From NCBI RefSeq assembly GCF_003568845.1, contig NZ_CP030126.1, positions 1,949,001 through 2,013,000 on the forward strand: a stretch of 64,000 bases of DNA, in the 5' to 3' direction. The notes below the pieces were generated by a model that saw only the letters and a list, made by a program, of their open reading frames with translations, searched no databases and had not been told where the DNA came from. Below are positions 17,995-27,040 of the stretch, piece after piece (position 1 is the stretch's first letter; each line of letters opens with the position of its first letter). The position numbers were made by a program, and so were the translations under genes. The stretch comes from Indioceanicola profundi. GTDB lineage: Bacteria > Pseudomonadota > Alphaproteobacteria > Azospirillales > Azospirillaceae.

Positions 17995-19416
17995 ATGAAT
18001 TCAAGCGCAAAGAACGCCGCACCCGGCCAAGCCCCTCAGTCGAATGAGCTCTGGGGCGGCCGCTTCGCCCGCGGCCCGGCGGAGATCATGGAGAAGATCA
18101 ACGCCTCCATCGGCTTCGACCGGAAGCTCTGGGCGCAGGACATCGCCGGGTCCAAGGCGCATGCCGCCATGCTGGCGGTACAGGGCATCATAACAGAGGC
18201 CGACCGCGACGCCATCCTGTCCGGCCTGGATCAGGTGGCAGCCGAAATCGCCGAGGGCCGGTTCCAGTTCTCCACCGCGCTGGAGGACATCCACATGAAT
18301 GTGGAGGCCCGGCTGAAGGAGCTGATCGGGGAGCCGGCGGGCCGCCTGCACACGGCACGTTCGCGCAACGACCAGGTGGCGACCGATTTCCGCCTCTGGG
18401 TGCGCGATGCGCTGGACCGGCTGGAGGCCGGGCTGAAGGAGCTTCAGGCCGCCCTGATCGACCGGGCTGAGGAATATGCCGGAACGGTGATGCCGGGCTT
18501 CACCCATCTTCAGGTGGCCCAGCCGGTGACCTTCGGCCACCATCTGCTGGCCTATGTGGAGATGTTCGGGCGCGACCGCGGCCGGGCCCGCGATGCCCGC
18601 GCCCGCATGAACGAGTCGCCGCTGGGCAGCGCGGCCCTAGCCGGCACGCCCTACCCCATCGACCGGAATATGACGGCGTCCGCCCTCGGCTTCGACCGGC
18701 CCACGGCCAACTCGCTGGACGGCGTCTCCGACCGGGACTTCGCGCTGGACTACCTCTCCACCGCCAGCATCTGCGCCATGCATCTCTCCCGCCTGGCGGA
18801 GGAGATCGTGCTGTGGTGCACGCCGCAGTTCCGCTTCATCCGCCTGTCCGACGCCTTCACCACCGGCAGCTCCATCATGCCGCAGAAGAAGAACCCGGAC
18901 GCGGCGGAGCTGGTGCGCGGCAAGGCCGGCCGGGTGATCGGGGCGCTGAACAGCCTGCTGATCATGATGAAGGGCCTACCGCTGACCTATTCCAAGGACA
19001 TGCAGGAGGACAAGGAGCCGGTGTTCGAGGCGGAGGAGACCATGGCGCTGGTGCTGGCCGCCATGACCGGCATGATCCGCGATCTCACCGCCGACGAGGC
19101 CGGAATGCGCAAGGCGGTGGAGCTGGGCTTCCCCACCGCGACCGATCTGGCCGACTGGCTTGTCCGCAATCTCGGCATTCCCTTCCGCGAGGCGCACCAC
19201 ATCACCGGCCGCGTGGTGAAGCTAGCGGAGGGCAAGGGCTGCGGCCTCTCCGACCTGTCCCTGGCCGACATGCAGGGCGTGGAACAGCGCATCACCCAGG
19301 ATGTCTTCGCCGTGCTGAGCGTGGAGGCCAGCGTCGCCAGCCGGACCAGCTCCGGCGGCACCGCCCCTGAGAATGTCAGAGCCGCGGTGAAGGCCGCGCG
19401 GGAGAGGTTCCTGTGA
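17995..19416 (+). CDS. argH: Argininosuccinate lyase
   Basis: A 473-residue fumarase/aspartase-superfamily enzyme that performs the last step of arginine synthesis. It starts [13 protein letters not shown], then [21 protein letters not shown]. Also visible are [49 protein letters not shown] and the superfamily signature [16 protein letters not shown], which carries the catalytic serine. It is divergent from tlpA and followed by a small lipoprotein gene and lysA. Confidence 0.96.
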   Translation: MNSSAKNAAPGQAPQSNELWGGRFARGPAEIMEKINASIGFDRKLWAQDIAGSKAHAAMLAVQGIITEADRDAILSGLDQVAAEIAEGRFQFSTALEDIHMNVEARLKELIGEPAGRLHTARSRNDQVATDFRLWVRDALDRLEAGLKELQAALIDRAEEYAGTVMPGFTHLQVAQPVTFGHHLLAYVEMFGRDRGRARDARARMNESPLGSAALAGTPYPIDRNMTASALGFDRPTANSLDGVSDRDFALDYLSTASICAMHLSRLAEEIVLWCTPQFRFIRLSDAFTTGSSIMPQKKNPDAAELVRGKAGRVIGALNSLLIMMKGLPLTYSKDMQEDKEPVFEAEETMALVLAAMTGMIRDLTADEAGMRKAVELGFPTATDLADWLVRNLGIPFREAHHITGRVVKLAEGKGCGLSDLSLADMQGVEQRITQDVFAVLSVEASVASRTSSGGTAPENVRAAVKAARERFL

Positions 19417-19453
19417 TGCTGCCGACCCGACTTCGCTCCGCTTTCATGGGACC

Positions 19454-19535
19454 GTCACGCCGGCGGAAGCCGGGGCCCCGGAGTCCCGAGGGCGGTGCTT
19501 GCGGCCCCTGGGTCCCGGCTTCCGCCGGGATGACG
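19454..19535. repeat. Palindromic intergenic repeat element
   Basis: An 82-base imperfect palindrome. The left end GTCACGCCGGCGGAAGCCGG is mirrored by the right end CCGGCTTCCGCCGGGATGAC, with complementary GGGCCCCGGAG/CCTGGGT-type inner parts. This GTCATCCCGGC...-type repeat is common between genes of many alphaproteobacteria. It may act as a processing or termination hairpin between argH and the lipoprotein gene. Confidence 0.7.
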
Positions 19536-19556
19536 ATAAGAGGGCACGGAGCTGGG

Positions 19557-19901
19557 ATGATGCCGATGGCGGCGCGCGCTGCCATAGGCGTCGTGCTGGC
19601 TCTCCCCCTTCTCGCCGCCTGCGGCAAGAAGCCGGATTTCCCGACCGTCCAGGGCGGGGCGCCGACGCCGCGGCTCTACCCCGACCCGACGCTCGATCCC
19701 GGCTACATCCCGCCGGTTGCGCCGGAGCCGCGGCCGGCCGTCAACGCGCCGTCGCCAGCGACCCTACCGCAAGCCGCGCCGGAGGATGTGCCCGACACGG
19801 ACGAAGTCCCCCGTCCCGTCGATCCGTCGCAACAGAATCCCGGCGAGCCGGCAGGGCCGACCATTCCGCCCGGCATCGCCTCTCCCACCACAGGCCAGTG
19901 A
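19557..19901 (+). CDS. Small lipoprotein (LptM/YifL-like position)
   Basis: A 114-residue protein starting MMPMAARAAIGVVLALPLLAA-CGKK. The lipobox LLAAC marks lipidation at Cys, with a downstream KKP as in the LptM/YifL-type short lipoproteins usually found between argH or cyaY and lysA. The mature part is proline-rich and disordered. It ends 13 bases before lysA and is surely co-transcribed with it. LptM in E. coli helps LptD assembly; whether this longer one does so is an inference from position and lipobox only. Confidence 0.82.
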   Translation: MMPMAARAAIGVVLALPLLAACGKKPDFPTVQGGAPTPRLYPDPTLDPGYIPPVAPEPRPAVNAPSPATLPQAAPEDVPDTDEVPRPVDPSQQNPGEPAGPTIPPGIASPTTGQ

Positions 19902-19914
19902 GCCATCCGGGATC

Positions 19915-21231
19915 ATGACCCAGCCTACCCTGCCCAAGACCGCCACCTTCCCCAGCGGCGCCTTCCAGTACCGCGGCGGCGCGCTGCATGTGGAAGACGT
20001 GCCGCTGGCCCGCATCGCCGCATCCGTCGGAACGCCGGCCTATGTCTATTCAACCGCCGAGCTGGCGGCGAACTGGCACGCCTATGCCGATGCCTTTGCC
20101 GATGCCCCGGTGGACATCTGCTACGCGCTGAAGGCCAATTCCAACCTTGCCGTCATCCGCACCCTGGCCGGCTTCGGCGCCGGGGCGGACGTGGTCTCAT
20201 CCGGCGAGCTGGAGCGCGCCATGGCCGCCGGCATTCCGGCCAGCCGCTGCGTCTTCTCCGGCGTGGGCAAGAGCTGGAGCGAGATGGCCTTCGCCCTCAA
20301 GGCCGGCATCCACCAGATCAATGTGGAGAGCTTCCCCGAGCTGGAGATGCTGTCCGCGGTGGCGCAGGAGCTGGGGGTGACCGCCCCCATCGCCATCCGC
20401 GTCAATCCCGACGTGGATGCCGAGACCCACGGGAAGATCGCCACCGGCCGGAAAGAGGACAAGTTCGGCATCGACTGGGCCCATGCGCGCGAAGCCTTCG
20501 CCCGCGCCAAGTCCCTGCCGGGGCTGAACCCGGTGGGCGTCGCCGTCCATATCGGCTCCCAGCTCATCAAGACGTCGCCGTTCGAGAGCGCCTATCGGAA
20601 GCTGGCCGGGCTGGTGGTCCAGCTTCGGGAGGATGGGATCGACATCCGCCGCATCGATGTCGGCGGCGGCCTGGGCGTTCCCTACCGGCCGAACGACCAT
20701 CTCGCGGATCACAAGGCCTATGCCGCCGTGGTCCGGCAGACCCTGGGCCACCTGGACTGCCACATCACGCTGGAGCCGGGCCGGTCGCTCGTGGCGACGG
20801 CCGGGCTGCTGCTGTCCACCGTGAACTTCGTCAAGGAAGGGCTGCACCGTCGCTTTCTTGTCCTCGACGCGGCAATGAACGACCTGATCCGCCCCTCGCT
20901 TTACGAGGCTTGGCACACTATCCTTACAGTCAAGGAGCCGGATGCAGGCGCCGGGCAGGTTTCCATGGATGTGGTGGGGCCGGTCTGTGAGAGCGGCGAC
21001 ACCTTTGCGAAGGAACGGCAGATGCCGCCGGTCGCCGCAGGCGATCTGGTGGCGCTGATGACGGCGGGCGCCTATGGCGCGGTCATGGCCTCCACCTACA
21101 ACAGCCGGCCCCTGGTGCCGGAGGTTCTGGTGCAGGGCTCAGACTGGAGCGTGGTGCGTCACCGCCAGGGGATGGCGGAGCTTCTGGCCATGGAGGCCAT
21201 GCCCCCCTGGCTCGACCCGTCGGCGGGCTGA
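19915..21231 (+). CDS. lysA: Diaminopimelate decarboxylase
   Basis: A 438-residue PLP-dependent fold-type III enzyme that makes L-lysine. The PLP lysine is in DICYALKANSNLAVI near residue 70. Further sites are GAGADVVSSGELERA, VGVAVHIGSQL, IDVGGGLGVPY (phosphate loop), LEPGRSLVATAG and GPVCESGDTFA (substrate-site Cys and Glu). The last gene of the argH-lipoprotein-lysA group on this strand; the TIGR02302 gene follows 94 bases later. Confidence 0.96.
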   Translation: MTQPTLPKTATFPSGAFQYRGGALHVEDVPLARIAASVGTPAYVYSTAELAANWHAYADAFADAPVDICYALKANSNLAVIRTLAGFGAGADVVSSGELERAMAAGIPASRCVFSGVGKSWSEMAFALKAGIHQINVESFPELEMLSAVAQELGVTAPIAIRVNPDVDAETHGKIATGRKEDKFGIDWAHAREAFARAKSLPGLNPVGVAVHIGSQLIKTSPFESAYRKLAGLVVQLREDGIDIRRIDVGGGLGVPYRPNDHLADHKAYAAVVRQTLGHLDCHITLEPGRSLVATAGLLLSTVNFVKEGLHRRFLVLDAAMNDLIRPSLYEAWHTILTVKEPDAGAGQVSMDVVGPVCESGDTFAKERQMPPVAAGDLVALMTAGAYGAVMASTYNSRPLVPEVLVQGSDWSVVRHRQGMAELLAMEAMPPWLDPSAG

Positions 21232-21325
21232 GGTTGTGCGGATAGCCGCGTGCCCGAAGCCGGACCGGCGGGGTTTATTCTGAGCGGCCCTGGAAAGGGC
21301 CGCCCCTCTGGCCGAGGCTGAAGGC

Positions 21326-23986
21326 ATGACGAGCCGCGACGACCTGACCACCTCATCGGCCCCGGAACAGGCGGGGGAGCCGGCGGGCGCCCTGTTCATG
21401 GCCCAGTCGGCCCTGGCTTGGGAGCGGCTATGGCCGGCCCTGTGGCCCGCCGCCGGCTTGACCGGCCTGTTCGTGGCCCTGGCCTGGATCGGCATTCCCT
21501 CGCTGCTGAACCCATGGGTGCATCTGGTCCTGCTGCTGGCCGTGCTCGGCGGCATCGGCTGGCTGCTCTGGCGCGGGCTGCGGGGCTTCCGCTTCCCCGG
21601 CGTGATCGAGGCCCGCCGGCGGATCGAGCGGGACAGCAACCTCCGCCACCGTCCCCTTTCCACCCTGACCGACAGCCTGGGCGGCGGCGCGCGCGACCCC
21701 CTCGCCATGGCGCTCTGGCAGGCGGCGCAGGAGCGCGCCCGGCGCCAGGTGGACCGTCTCACCCTCCGTTCGCCCCATCCGAACCTCGCCGCCCGAGATC
21801 CCTGGGCACTCCGCGCCGGGGTCGGGCTGCTGCTGGTTGTCGGTGCCACGGTATCCTGGGGCAGCCTGTCGGAGCGTCTGGCAGCGGCCCTGCTGCCCCC
21901 CGTCGGCATCGGCGGAATCGTCCAGCCGGCCATGCTGGAAGCCTGGATCACCCCGCCGGACTATACCGGCCTTCCCCCGGTATTCCTGACCCGGCGCGCC
22001 GGACCCGCCGTGCCGCAGACGGCCTCGGCGGACGGGGACGCGCCGGCCGAGCCGGCGGCCGTGGCGGTGCCGGAAGGCAGCATCATCCAGGCCCGCGTCA
22101 CCGGCGGCTATGGTACGCCGGAACTGGCCGCCAACGGCCAGACCGCCCCGTTCGAGCCGGTGGCCGGCGGGTTCCAGTCCAGCCAGGAGATCACCAGCGG
22201 GAACCGCATCGCGGTGACCCAGGCGGGGCGGGAGCTGCAATCCTGGAACATCGTGGTGGTGCCTGATCAGGCGCCCGGCATCGCTTTCCGCCAGCCGCCC
22301 AGCGCCACGGAGCGTCAGGCCCTGCGGCTGGACTACACCGCCGCCGACGATTACGGGATCGAGAAGGTCACCGCGACAGTCCGGCTGGGCGTGGAGCTAC
22401 CGGACACGGTGGACCAGAGCCCGCTGAGCCTGCCGCTGCCGCTGCCCGGCCGCTCGCCGAAGGAGGCGAACGCCACCGGCTACCATGATCTGACGCCGCA
22501 CCCCTGGGCCGGCCTGCCGGTGCTGATCCGGCTGGAGGCGGTGGATGGCCGCGGACAGGTCGGCAGCAGCCCCGACGAGGCCTTCGTCCTGCCCGAACGG
22601 CGCTTCACCCACCCGATCGCCCGGCAGTTGATCGAGCAGCGCCGGAATCTGACCCTCGGCGGCGACCGCGCCCGTGAGCCTGTTGCCCGCGCCCTGTCGG
22701 AACTGTCGGTGCGCCCCGGCGCCTTCGGGGACAGCTTGGCGGTATTCCTGGGCATGCGCTCCACCATCGCCCGCCTGATGCTGGATCAGCAGCCGGCGGT
22801 GATCGGGCAGGTGCAGCAGACCCTGTGGGACATGGCGCTGGCGCTTGAGGATGGCGGGCTGTCGCTGGCTGAGCGCGATCTCCGCGATGCCCAGCAGCGC
22901 CTGATGGAGGCGCTGGACAATGAGGCCGGCGACGAGGAGATCGACCAGCTCATGGCCGAACTGGAGCAGGCCATGGAGAACTTCCTGGATGCGCTGGAAC
23001 AGCAGATGCGCGAGGCCATGCAGAACGGCCAGCAGATGCCGGAAATGCAGCCCCCCTCCGACATGCAGACCATGACGCGGGAGGATCTGGAGCAGATGAT
23101 GCAGCAGATGCGCGACATGGCGCAGACCGGCTCCCGCGAGGCCGCGCGCGAGATGCTGTCGCAGCTTCAGCAGATGATGGAATCGCTGCAGATGGGCCAG
23201 CAGCCCACGCCCCAGCAGGCGCAGCAGAACCAGCAGATGATGGAGATGATGGAGCAGCTCCAGGATCTGGCCCGGCAACAGCAGGAGCTGATGGACGAGA
23301 CCTTCCGCCAGTCGCAGCAGGGACAGGAAGGGCAGCAAGGCCAGCAGGGGCAGCAGGGACAGCCGCAGCAGGGCCAACAGGGTCAGATGGGGCAACAGGG
23401 CCAGATGGGACAGCAGGGTCCGCAGGGTCCCGCCCGCCAGGGCCGTCAGCCGGGCCAGCAGCAAGGTCAGATGCAGGGCCAGGGGCAAGGCCAGGGTCAG
23501 GGCAGCGCCATGGCCGAACAGCAGGAAGCCCTGCGCCGCCAGCTCGGTGAGATCATGCGCCAGTTCGGCGAGATGCAGGGTGATATCCCCCGCCCGCTGG
23601 GCCGGGCCGAGCGATCCATGAACGAGGCCGGACAGGCGCTTCAGCAGGGCGCTCCCGGTCAGGCCGTGCAGAACCAGTCCCAGGCGCTGGACCAGTTGCA
23701 GCAGGGCCTTCAGTCCATGGCGGAGCAGATGGCCCAGCAGATGATGCAGCAGGGCATGCAGGCCGGCACCGGCCGTCCGCAGCAGGGCCGCGCCCAGGGG
23801 CGCGATCCGCTGGGCCGCCCCCTGCCCGGCACCGGTCCCTTCAATGCGGAGAATGTGGAGATTCCCGCCGAGGCCGATCTGCAGCGCGCCCGCGAAATCC
23901 TGGATGAACTGCGCCGCCGCTCCGGCGAGCAGGACCGTCCGAAGCTGGAGCGGGACTATATCGACCGCTTGCTGGACCGGTTCTGA
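21326..23986 (+). CDS. TIGR02302-family (DUF4175) membrane protein with Gln/Gly/Met-rich region
   Basis: An 886-residue protein of a family restricted to alphaproteobacteria. Three N-terminal hydrophobic segments (about 34-55, 57-75 and 155-175) are followed by a large soluble region; conserved parts include PPDYTGLPPVFL, a beta-rich section, and RRFTHPIARQLIEQRRNL. From about residue 530 to 730 it is dominated by coiled-coil and Q/M/G-rich sequence with many GQQGQ-type tandem repeats. The C terminus RAREILDELRRRSGEQDRPKLERDYIDRLLDRF is the highly conserved family tail. Function unknown. Linked downstream of lysA, as in related genomes. Confidence 0.92.
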   Translation: MTSRDDLTTSSAPEQAGEPAGALFMAQSALAWERLWPALWPAAGLTGLFVALAWIGIPSLLNPWVHLVLLLAVLGGIGWLLWRGLRGFRFPGVIEARRRIERDSNLRHRPLSTLTDSLGGGARDPLAMALWQAAQERARRQVDRLTLRSPHPNLAARDPWALRAGVGLLLVVGATVSWGSLSERLAAALLPPVGIGGIVQPAMLEAWITPPDYTGLPPVFLTRRAGPAVPQTASADGDAPAEPAAVAVPEGSIIQARVTGGYGTPELAANGQTAPFEPVAGGFQSSQEITSGNRIAVTQAGRELQSWNIVVVPDQAPGIAFRQPPSATERQALRLDYTAADDYGIEKVTATVRLGVELPDTVDQSPLSLPLPLPGRSPKEANATGYHDLTPHPWAGLPVLIRLEAVDGRGQVGSSPDEAFVLPERRFTHPIARQLIEQRRNLTLGGDRAREPVARALSELSVRPGAFGDSLAVFLGMRSTIARLMLDQQPAVIGQVQQTLWDMALALEDGGLSLAERDLRDAQQRLMEALDNEAGDEEIDQLMAELEQAMENFLDALEQQMREAMQNGQQMPEMQPPSDMQTMTREDLEQMMQQMRDMAQTGSREAAREMLSQLQQMMESLQMGQQPTPQQAQQNQQMMEMMEQLQDLARQQQELMDETFRQSQQGQEGQQGQQGQQGQPQQGQQGQMGQQGQMGQQGPQGPARQGRQPGQQQGQMQGQGQGQGQGSAMAEQQEALRRQLGEIMRQFGEMQGDIPRPLGRAERSMNEAGQALQQGAPGQAVQNQSQALDQLQQGLQSMAEQMAQQMMQQGMQAGTGRPQQGRAQGRDPLGRPLPGTGPFNAENVEIPAEADLQRAREILDELRRRSGEQDRPKLERDYIDRLLDRF

Positions 23987-24078
23987 GAAGGACCTTGCAG
24001 GGCGGATGCCGATAGAGCCGCATGAATGCGGCTCATCCCGCCGCTATGCGGGGGAGCCTGGGATGCGGCGGACTGCCC

Positions 24079-24831
24079 TTAATGCGTTGCGTCGGTAAGC
24101 TGGGCGGTCTGCGCCGGCTTGAAGTTCAGTGCGATTTCCTTCGCCTGACTCGCCCCTTCCGGCTGGATCGAGCTGAAGGTGGCGGTCTGCTTGGGCGACA
24201 GTCGGCGGGCGGACGGGGTGATGACCCAGCTCTGCACCTGCCGGCCCTCGGGATCGATGGCGGTGGCGACAAGGTCGGGAACCTCGCGAACCTCGTCGGA
24301 GACATTGCGGATTTCGCCCGACACGAACAGCATCGGGTTCCCCTCCACCTCCCGGTATTCGGCCGTATAGACCGGCTCAAGACCGGCGCCCACCGGTTCC
24401 ACCGCCATGCCGGCCAGCTCATAGGCCCGGTTGGCGGCAGGCCAGAGGCCGACGACGGCATCCCGTCCCTGAACCAGCCCGAATCCCACCAGCGCCAGGG
24501 AGGCGGCAAGCCCGGCCCAGGGCAGAACCGCCCTCCATCGTGCCGGCTTCTGTTCCCCGTCGACGGAAGCGCCCCTGACCCCGGCAGCCGCCTTCCCCGC
24601 GGCAGGAAGCGGCCCTTCATCCTCATCCAGGTATGAATCGAAGCGGCGCGGCGGGATTGCGTCGACGTCCGAACCGTCAGGCCCGGCCGCGAAAGGCTTC
24701 ACGGCCTCCCCTTCCGGCGGGTCCTGATACCAGACATGGGCGCAGTTGCCGCACTTCACCCTGCGTCCGTTCCCGAGCAGGCCCGCATCGAGCAGGAAGC
24801 GTCTGGAACAGGACGGGCAGGAGAGGATCAT
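24079..24831 (-). CDS. Zinc-ribbon (MJ0042) DUF3426 membrane protein
   Basis: A 250-residue protein. The N-terminal MJ0042-type zinc ribbon reads CPSCSRRFLLDAGLLG then VKCGNCAHVW (two CxxC pairs). A disordered acidic stretch follows, then one transmembrane helix (PWAGLAASLALVGFGLVQG), then an extracytoplasmic DUF3426/FxLYD-like domain with VSGEIRNVSDEVREVP. The start is taken at MILSCPSC; an ATG four codons earlier is equally possible. It lies divergent from the ftsX gene, a place where related genomes often carry ftsE on the other side. Confidence 0.85.
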   Translation of the reverse strand: MILSCPSCSRRFLLDAGLLGNGRRVKCGNCAHVWYQDPPEGEAVKPFAAGPDGSDVDAIPPRRFDSYLDEDEGPLPAAGKAAAGVRGASVDGEQKPARWRAVLPWAGLAASLALVGFGLVQGRDAVVGLWPAANRAYELAGMAVEPVGAGLEPVYTAEYREVEGNPMLFVSGEIRNVSDEVREVPDLVATAIDPEGRQVQSWVITPSARRLSPKQTATFSSIQPEGASQAKEIALNFKPAQTAQLTDATH

Positions 24832-25056
24832 GGCGCCGGCCATAGCAAAAGGGGTACCGATCTTATACCCACCCACGCCCTGCCAAGGCAAGGCGATGGG
24901 GGACTTTCATCGCGCTTTTGGGCGCATGGCTGCAGCCGGTCTGGACGCAGCCATGCCGGTCGTGCGATTTCTAGGGGGTAACCCGACACGGTGAGCGGCA
25001 CCTGTGCCCCCGGTCGCACCACCCGTCAGCCCACGATCCGACAGCCTGTTTCCATC

Positions 25057-25941
25057 ATGAGCCGACGCGGTCACTACGACATCCCCCTGAAGCGCGACGC
25101 CACGGGCCGTTTCCTGCCCTGGATCATTGCCCTGATGGTCTATCTGGCCACCCTGGCGCTGGCCGCCAGCATGGTGCTGTCCGGACTGGCGCAGCGCTGG
25201 GACACCGGCCTGTCGGACAGCCTGACCATCCAGGTCAGCCCCCTGCCCGATGCCGCCGCGGGCTCGCTCCAGACCCGCACGGAACAGGTGCAGCGCCTGC
25301 TGGAGACCTTGCCCGGCGTGGAGGCCGTGCGCCCGGTCCCGCGGGAGGAGGCGCTTGCCCTGGTGGAGCCATGGCTGGGCGATAGCGCGCTGGTGGCCGA
25401 GTTGCCGGTCCCGGCGCTGATCGAGGTGGGGTTGGAGGACGGCGCCGACGTCGCCGGCATCCGGGACCGGGTACAGTCCACATTCCCGGCCGTCAGCGTG
25501 GAAGACCCTGGAACATGGCTGGCCGATCTGCGCCGGCTCGCCGGCACTGTGCAATGGGTGGCCGTGCTGGTGGTGGGGCTGATCGGGGCCGTTGCCGTCG
25601 CGGCCGTGGTCTTCGCGGCCAGCGCCGGCTTCGCCGTGCACCGGTCGGAGGTCGAGCTTCTGCATGTCCTCGGCGCCAGCGACGGCTATGTGGCCGGCCA
25701 GTTCCAACGTCATATGCTGCGGCTGGCGCTGGTGGGCGGCGGCGCCGGCGCGCTGCTCGCCTTGGGCACGCTGGCGGCGATGGACCGGGCGGCGGCGGGG
25801 ATGCAGGCGGCACTGCTGCCCGACCTGGAGTTGGCCGCTATCCAATGGGCCATGCTGCTGGTCGTACCGGCGGCGGCGGCGCTTCTGGCAGCGGCCACCG
25901 CCCGGATCACCGTTCTCCGCGCTCTCGGCCGGTTGCCCTGA
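25057..25941 (+). CDS. ftsX: Cell-division ABC transporter permease-like protein FtsX
   Basis: A 294-residue protein with FtsX topology: one N-terminal helix (about 19-45), a large extracytoplasmic domain containing VQRLLETLPGVEAVRPVPREEAL, then three C-terminal helices including the FtsX/MacB-type segment SEVELLHVLGASDGYVAGQFQRH. The start MSRRGHYDIPL is preferred; a GTG at 24991 is possible. Only about 160 bases separate it from the divergent zinc-ribbon gene, leaving no room for the partner ATPase gene ftsE, which normally lies directly upstream. Its stop overlaps the ATG of the YdcF gene (TGATG). Confidence 0.88.
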   Translation: MSRRGHYDIPLKRDATGRFLPWIIALMVYLATLALAASMVLSGLAQRWDTGLSDSLTIQVSPLPDAAAGSLQTRTEQVQRLLETLPGVEAVRPVPREEALALVEPWLGDSALVAELPVPALIEVGLEDGADVAGIRDRVQSTFPAVSVEDPGTWLADLRRLAGTVQWVAVLVVGLIGAVAVAAVVFAASAGFAVHRSEVELLHVLGASDGYVAGQFQRHMLRLALVGGGAGALLALGTLAAMDRAAAGMQAALLPDLELAAIQWAMLLVVPAAAALLAAATARITVLRALGRLP

Positions 25942-26648
25942 TGCCCAGCTCCGGCCGCTTCCGCCTTCTGACCAGCCGCGGGCCGTTGAGGCCACTGCTC
26001 CTCGGCCTGGCGCTGCTGACCCTCGGCTGGCTGGCCGGTCTGGCCGCCTTCGCCTCCCGGCTGGATCGGGCCCCGGCTGCGCCGGAAGGGCGGCGCACCC
26101 AGGCCATCGTCGTGCTGACCGGCGGCAGCGAGCGTCTGGCCGTCGGCTTCGATCTGCTCGCCGCCGACAAGGCGGACAAGCTCTTCATCTCCGGCGTCTA
26201 CCGCGGCGTGGACGTGCGGGAGCTGCTGCGCATGGGCCGGCAGGTTCCCGCTGAGCTGGAATGCTGCATCGTGCTGGGCCACGACGCGGCGGATACGGAG
26301 GGGAATGCGCTGGAGACCGCCCGCTGGATGCGGACGGAGGGGTTCACGTCGCTCCGCCTCGTAACTGCCAATTACCACATGCCGCGCAGCCTTGTGGAGT
26401 TCCGACGGGCCCTGCCGGAGGCGGAGATCGTGGCCCATCCCGTGGCTCCGCCCAATGTGCGGCTGGATCACTGGTACTTCTGGCCCGGCACGGCCGAGCT
26501 GATCGTCAGCGAATATACGAAGTTCCTGCTCGCCTCGCTCCGGGCCATACTGCTCGGACCGCGGGAGTCGCCGCCGGAGGGAGAGGCGCCCGGACCGGCG
26601 GAAACCCCTCCGCCCGGCCCAATGGCCGCCCCCTCCGCCGAGGGCTGA
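25941..26648 (+). CDS. YdcF/ElyC/SanA-family DUF218 membrane protein
   Basis: A 235-residue protein, translationally coupled to ftsX by TGATG. A membrane anchor (PLLLGLALLTLGWLAGLAAF) is followed by the DUF218 fold: RTQAIVVLTGGSERLAVGFDLL, LFISGVYRGVDV, DAADTEGNALETARWM and SLRLVTANYHMPRSLVEFRR. The DUF218 family includes ElyC and SanA, implicated in envelope and lipid-carrier metabolism; the reaction is unknown. The C-terminal tail is proline-rich. The ftsX-ydcF-plsC order suggests a role in envelope growth. Confidence 0.88.
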   Translation: MPSSGRFRLLTSRGPLRPLLLGLALLTLGWLAGLAAFASRLDRAPAAPEGRRTQAIVVLTGGSERLAVGFDLLAADKADKLFISGVYRGVDVRELLRMGRQVPAELECCIVLGHDAADTEGNALETARWMRTEGFTSLRLVTANYHMPRSLVEFRRALPEAEIVAHPVAPPNVRLDHWYFWPGTAELIVSEYTKFLLASLRAILLGPRESPPEGEAPGPAETPPPGPMAAPSAEG

Positions 26649-26655
26649 CAGGCTG

Positions 26656-26916
26656 TCAGCCGGTCACGCGCCCGTCCTTGGGTTCGGGCTTGCCGGTGGG
26701 CTCGACATTCTCCGCGCCAGCGCGCGTGCCGCCGCGCACATCCGCGCCGCGGGCCTCATCGCCGGGCTTCTGGTGGTTGCCGGTGTGCTGCTGCTCGCGA
26801 ATGCGCTGCTCCTCCGAGCCGCCGGCCTCCAGGTTGGGCGGCATCTGCTGGGTCGGGTCCTTGGCGTCATTCGCCATGCCCCCGGGGCCGGGCTTCTGTG
26901 GGGCCTGGGAAGTCAT
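26656..26916 (-). CDS. Small disordered hypothetical protein
   Basis: An 86-residue polar protein beginning MTSQAPQKPGPGGMANDAKD, rich in Gly, Pro, Glu, Gln and Arg, without hydrophobic segments or recognisable domain. The start is supported by AGGAG six bases upstream, a good ribosome-binding site, which is the main reason to call it real. It is convergent with the YdcF gene (7 bases apart) and divergent from plsC. Looks like a small stress-type disordered protein, but this is only an impression. Confidence 0.6.
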   Translation of the reverse strand: MTSQAPQKPGPGGMANDAKDPTQQMPPNLEAGGSEEQRIREQQHTGNHQKPGDEARGADVRGGTRAGAENVEPTGKPEPKDGRVTG

Positions 26917-27040
26917 TCGAAGCTCCTGATCGTCACGGGTCGATGCAGGGTTCAACCGGTCGGCCCCCGGAGCGGTTCCTCGTCTGGACAGGCCGGCCTT
27001 CCGGCGGCTATTCAGGACTCCTTGCGACTGCCTGTCGCGC

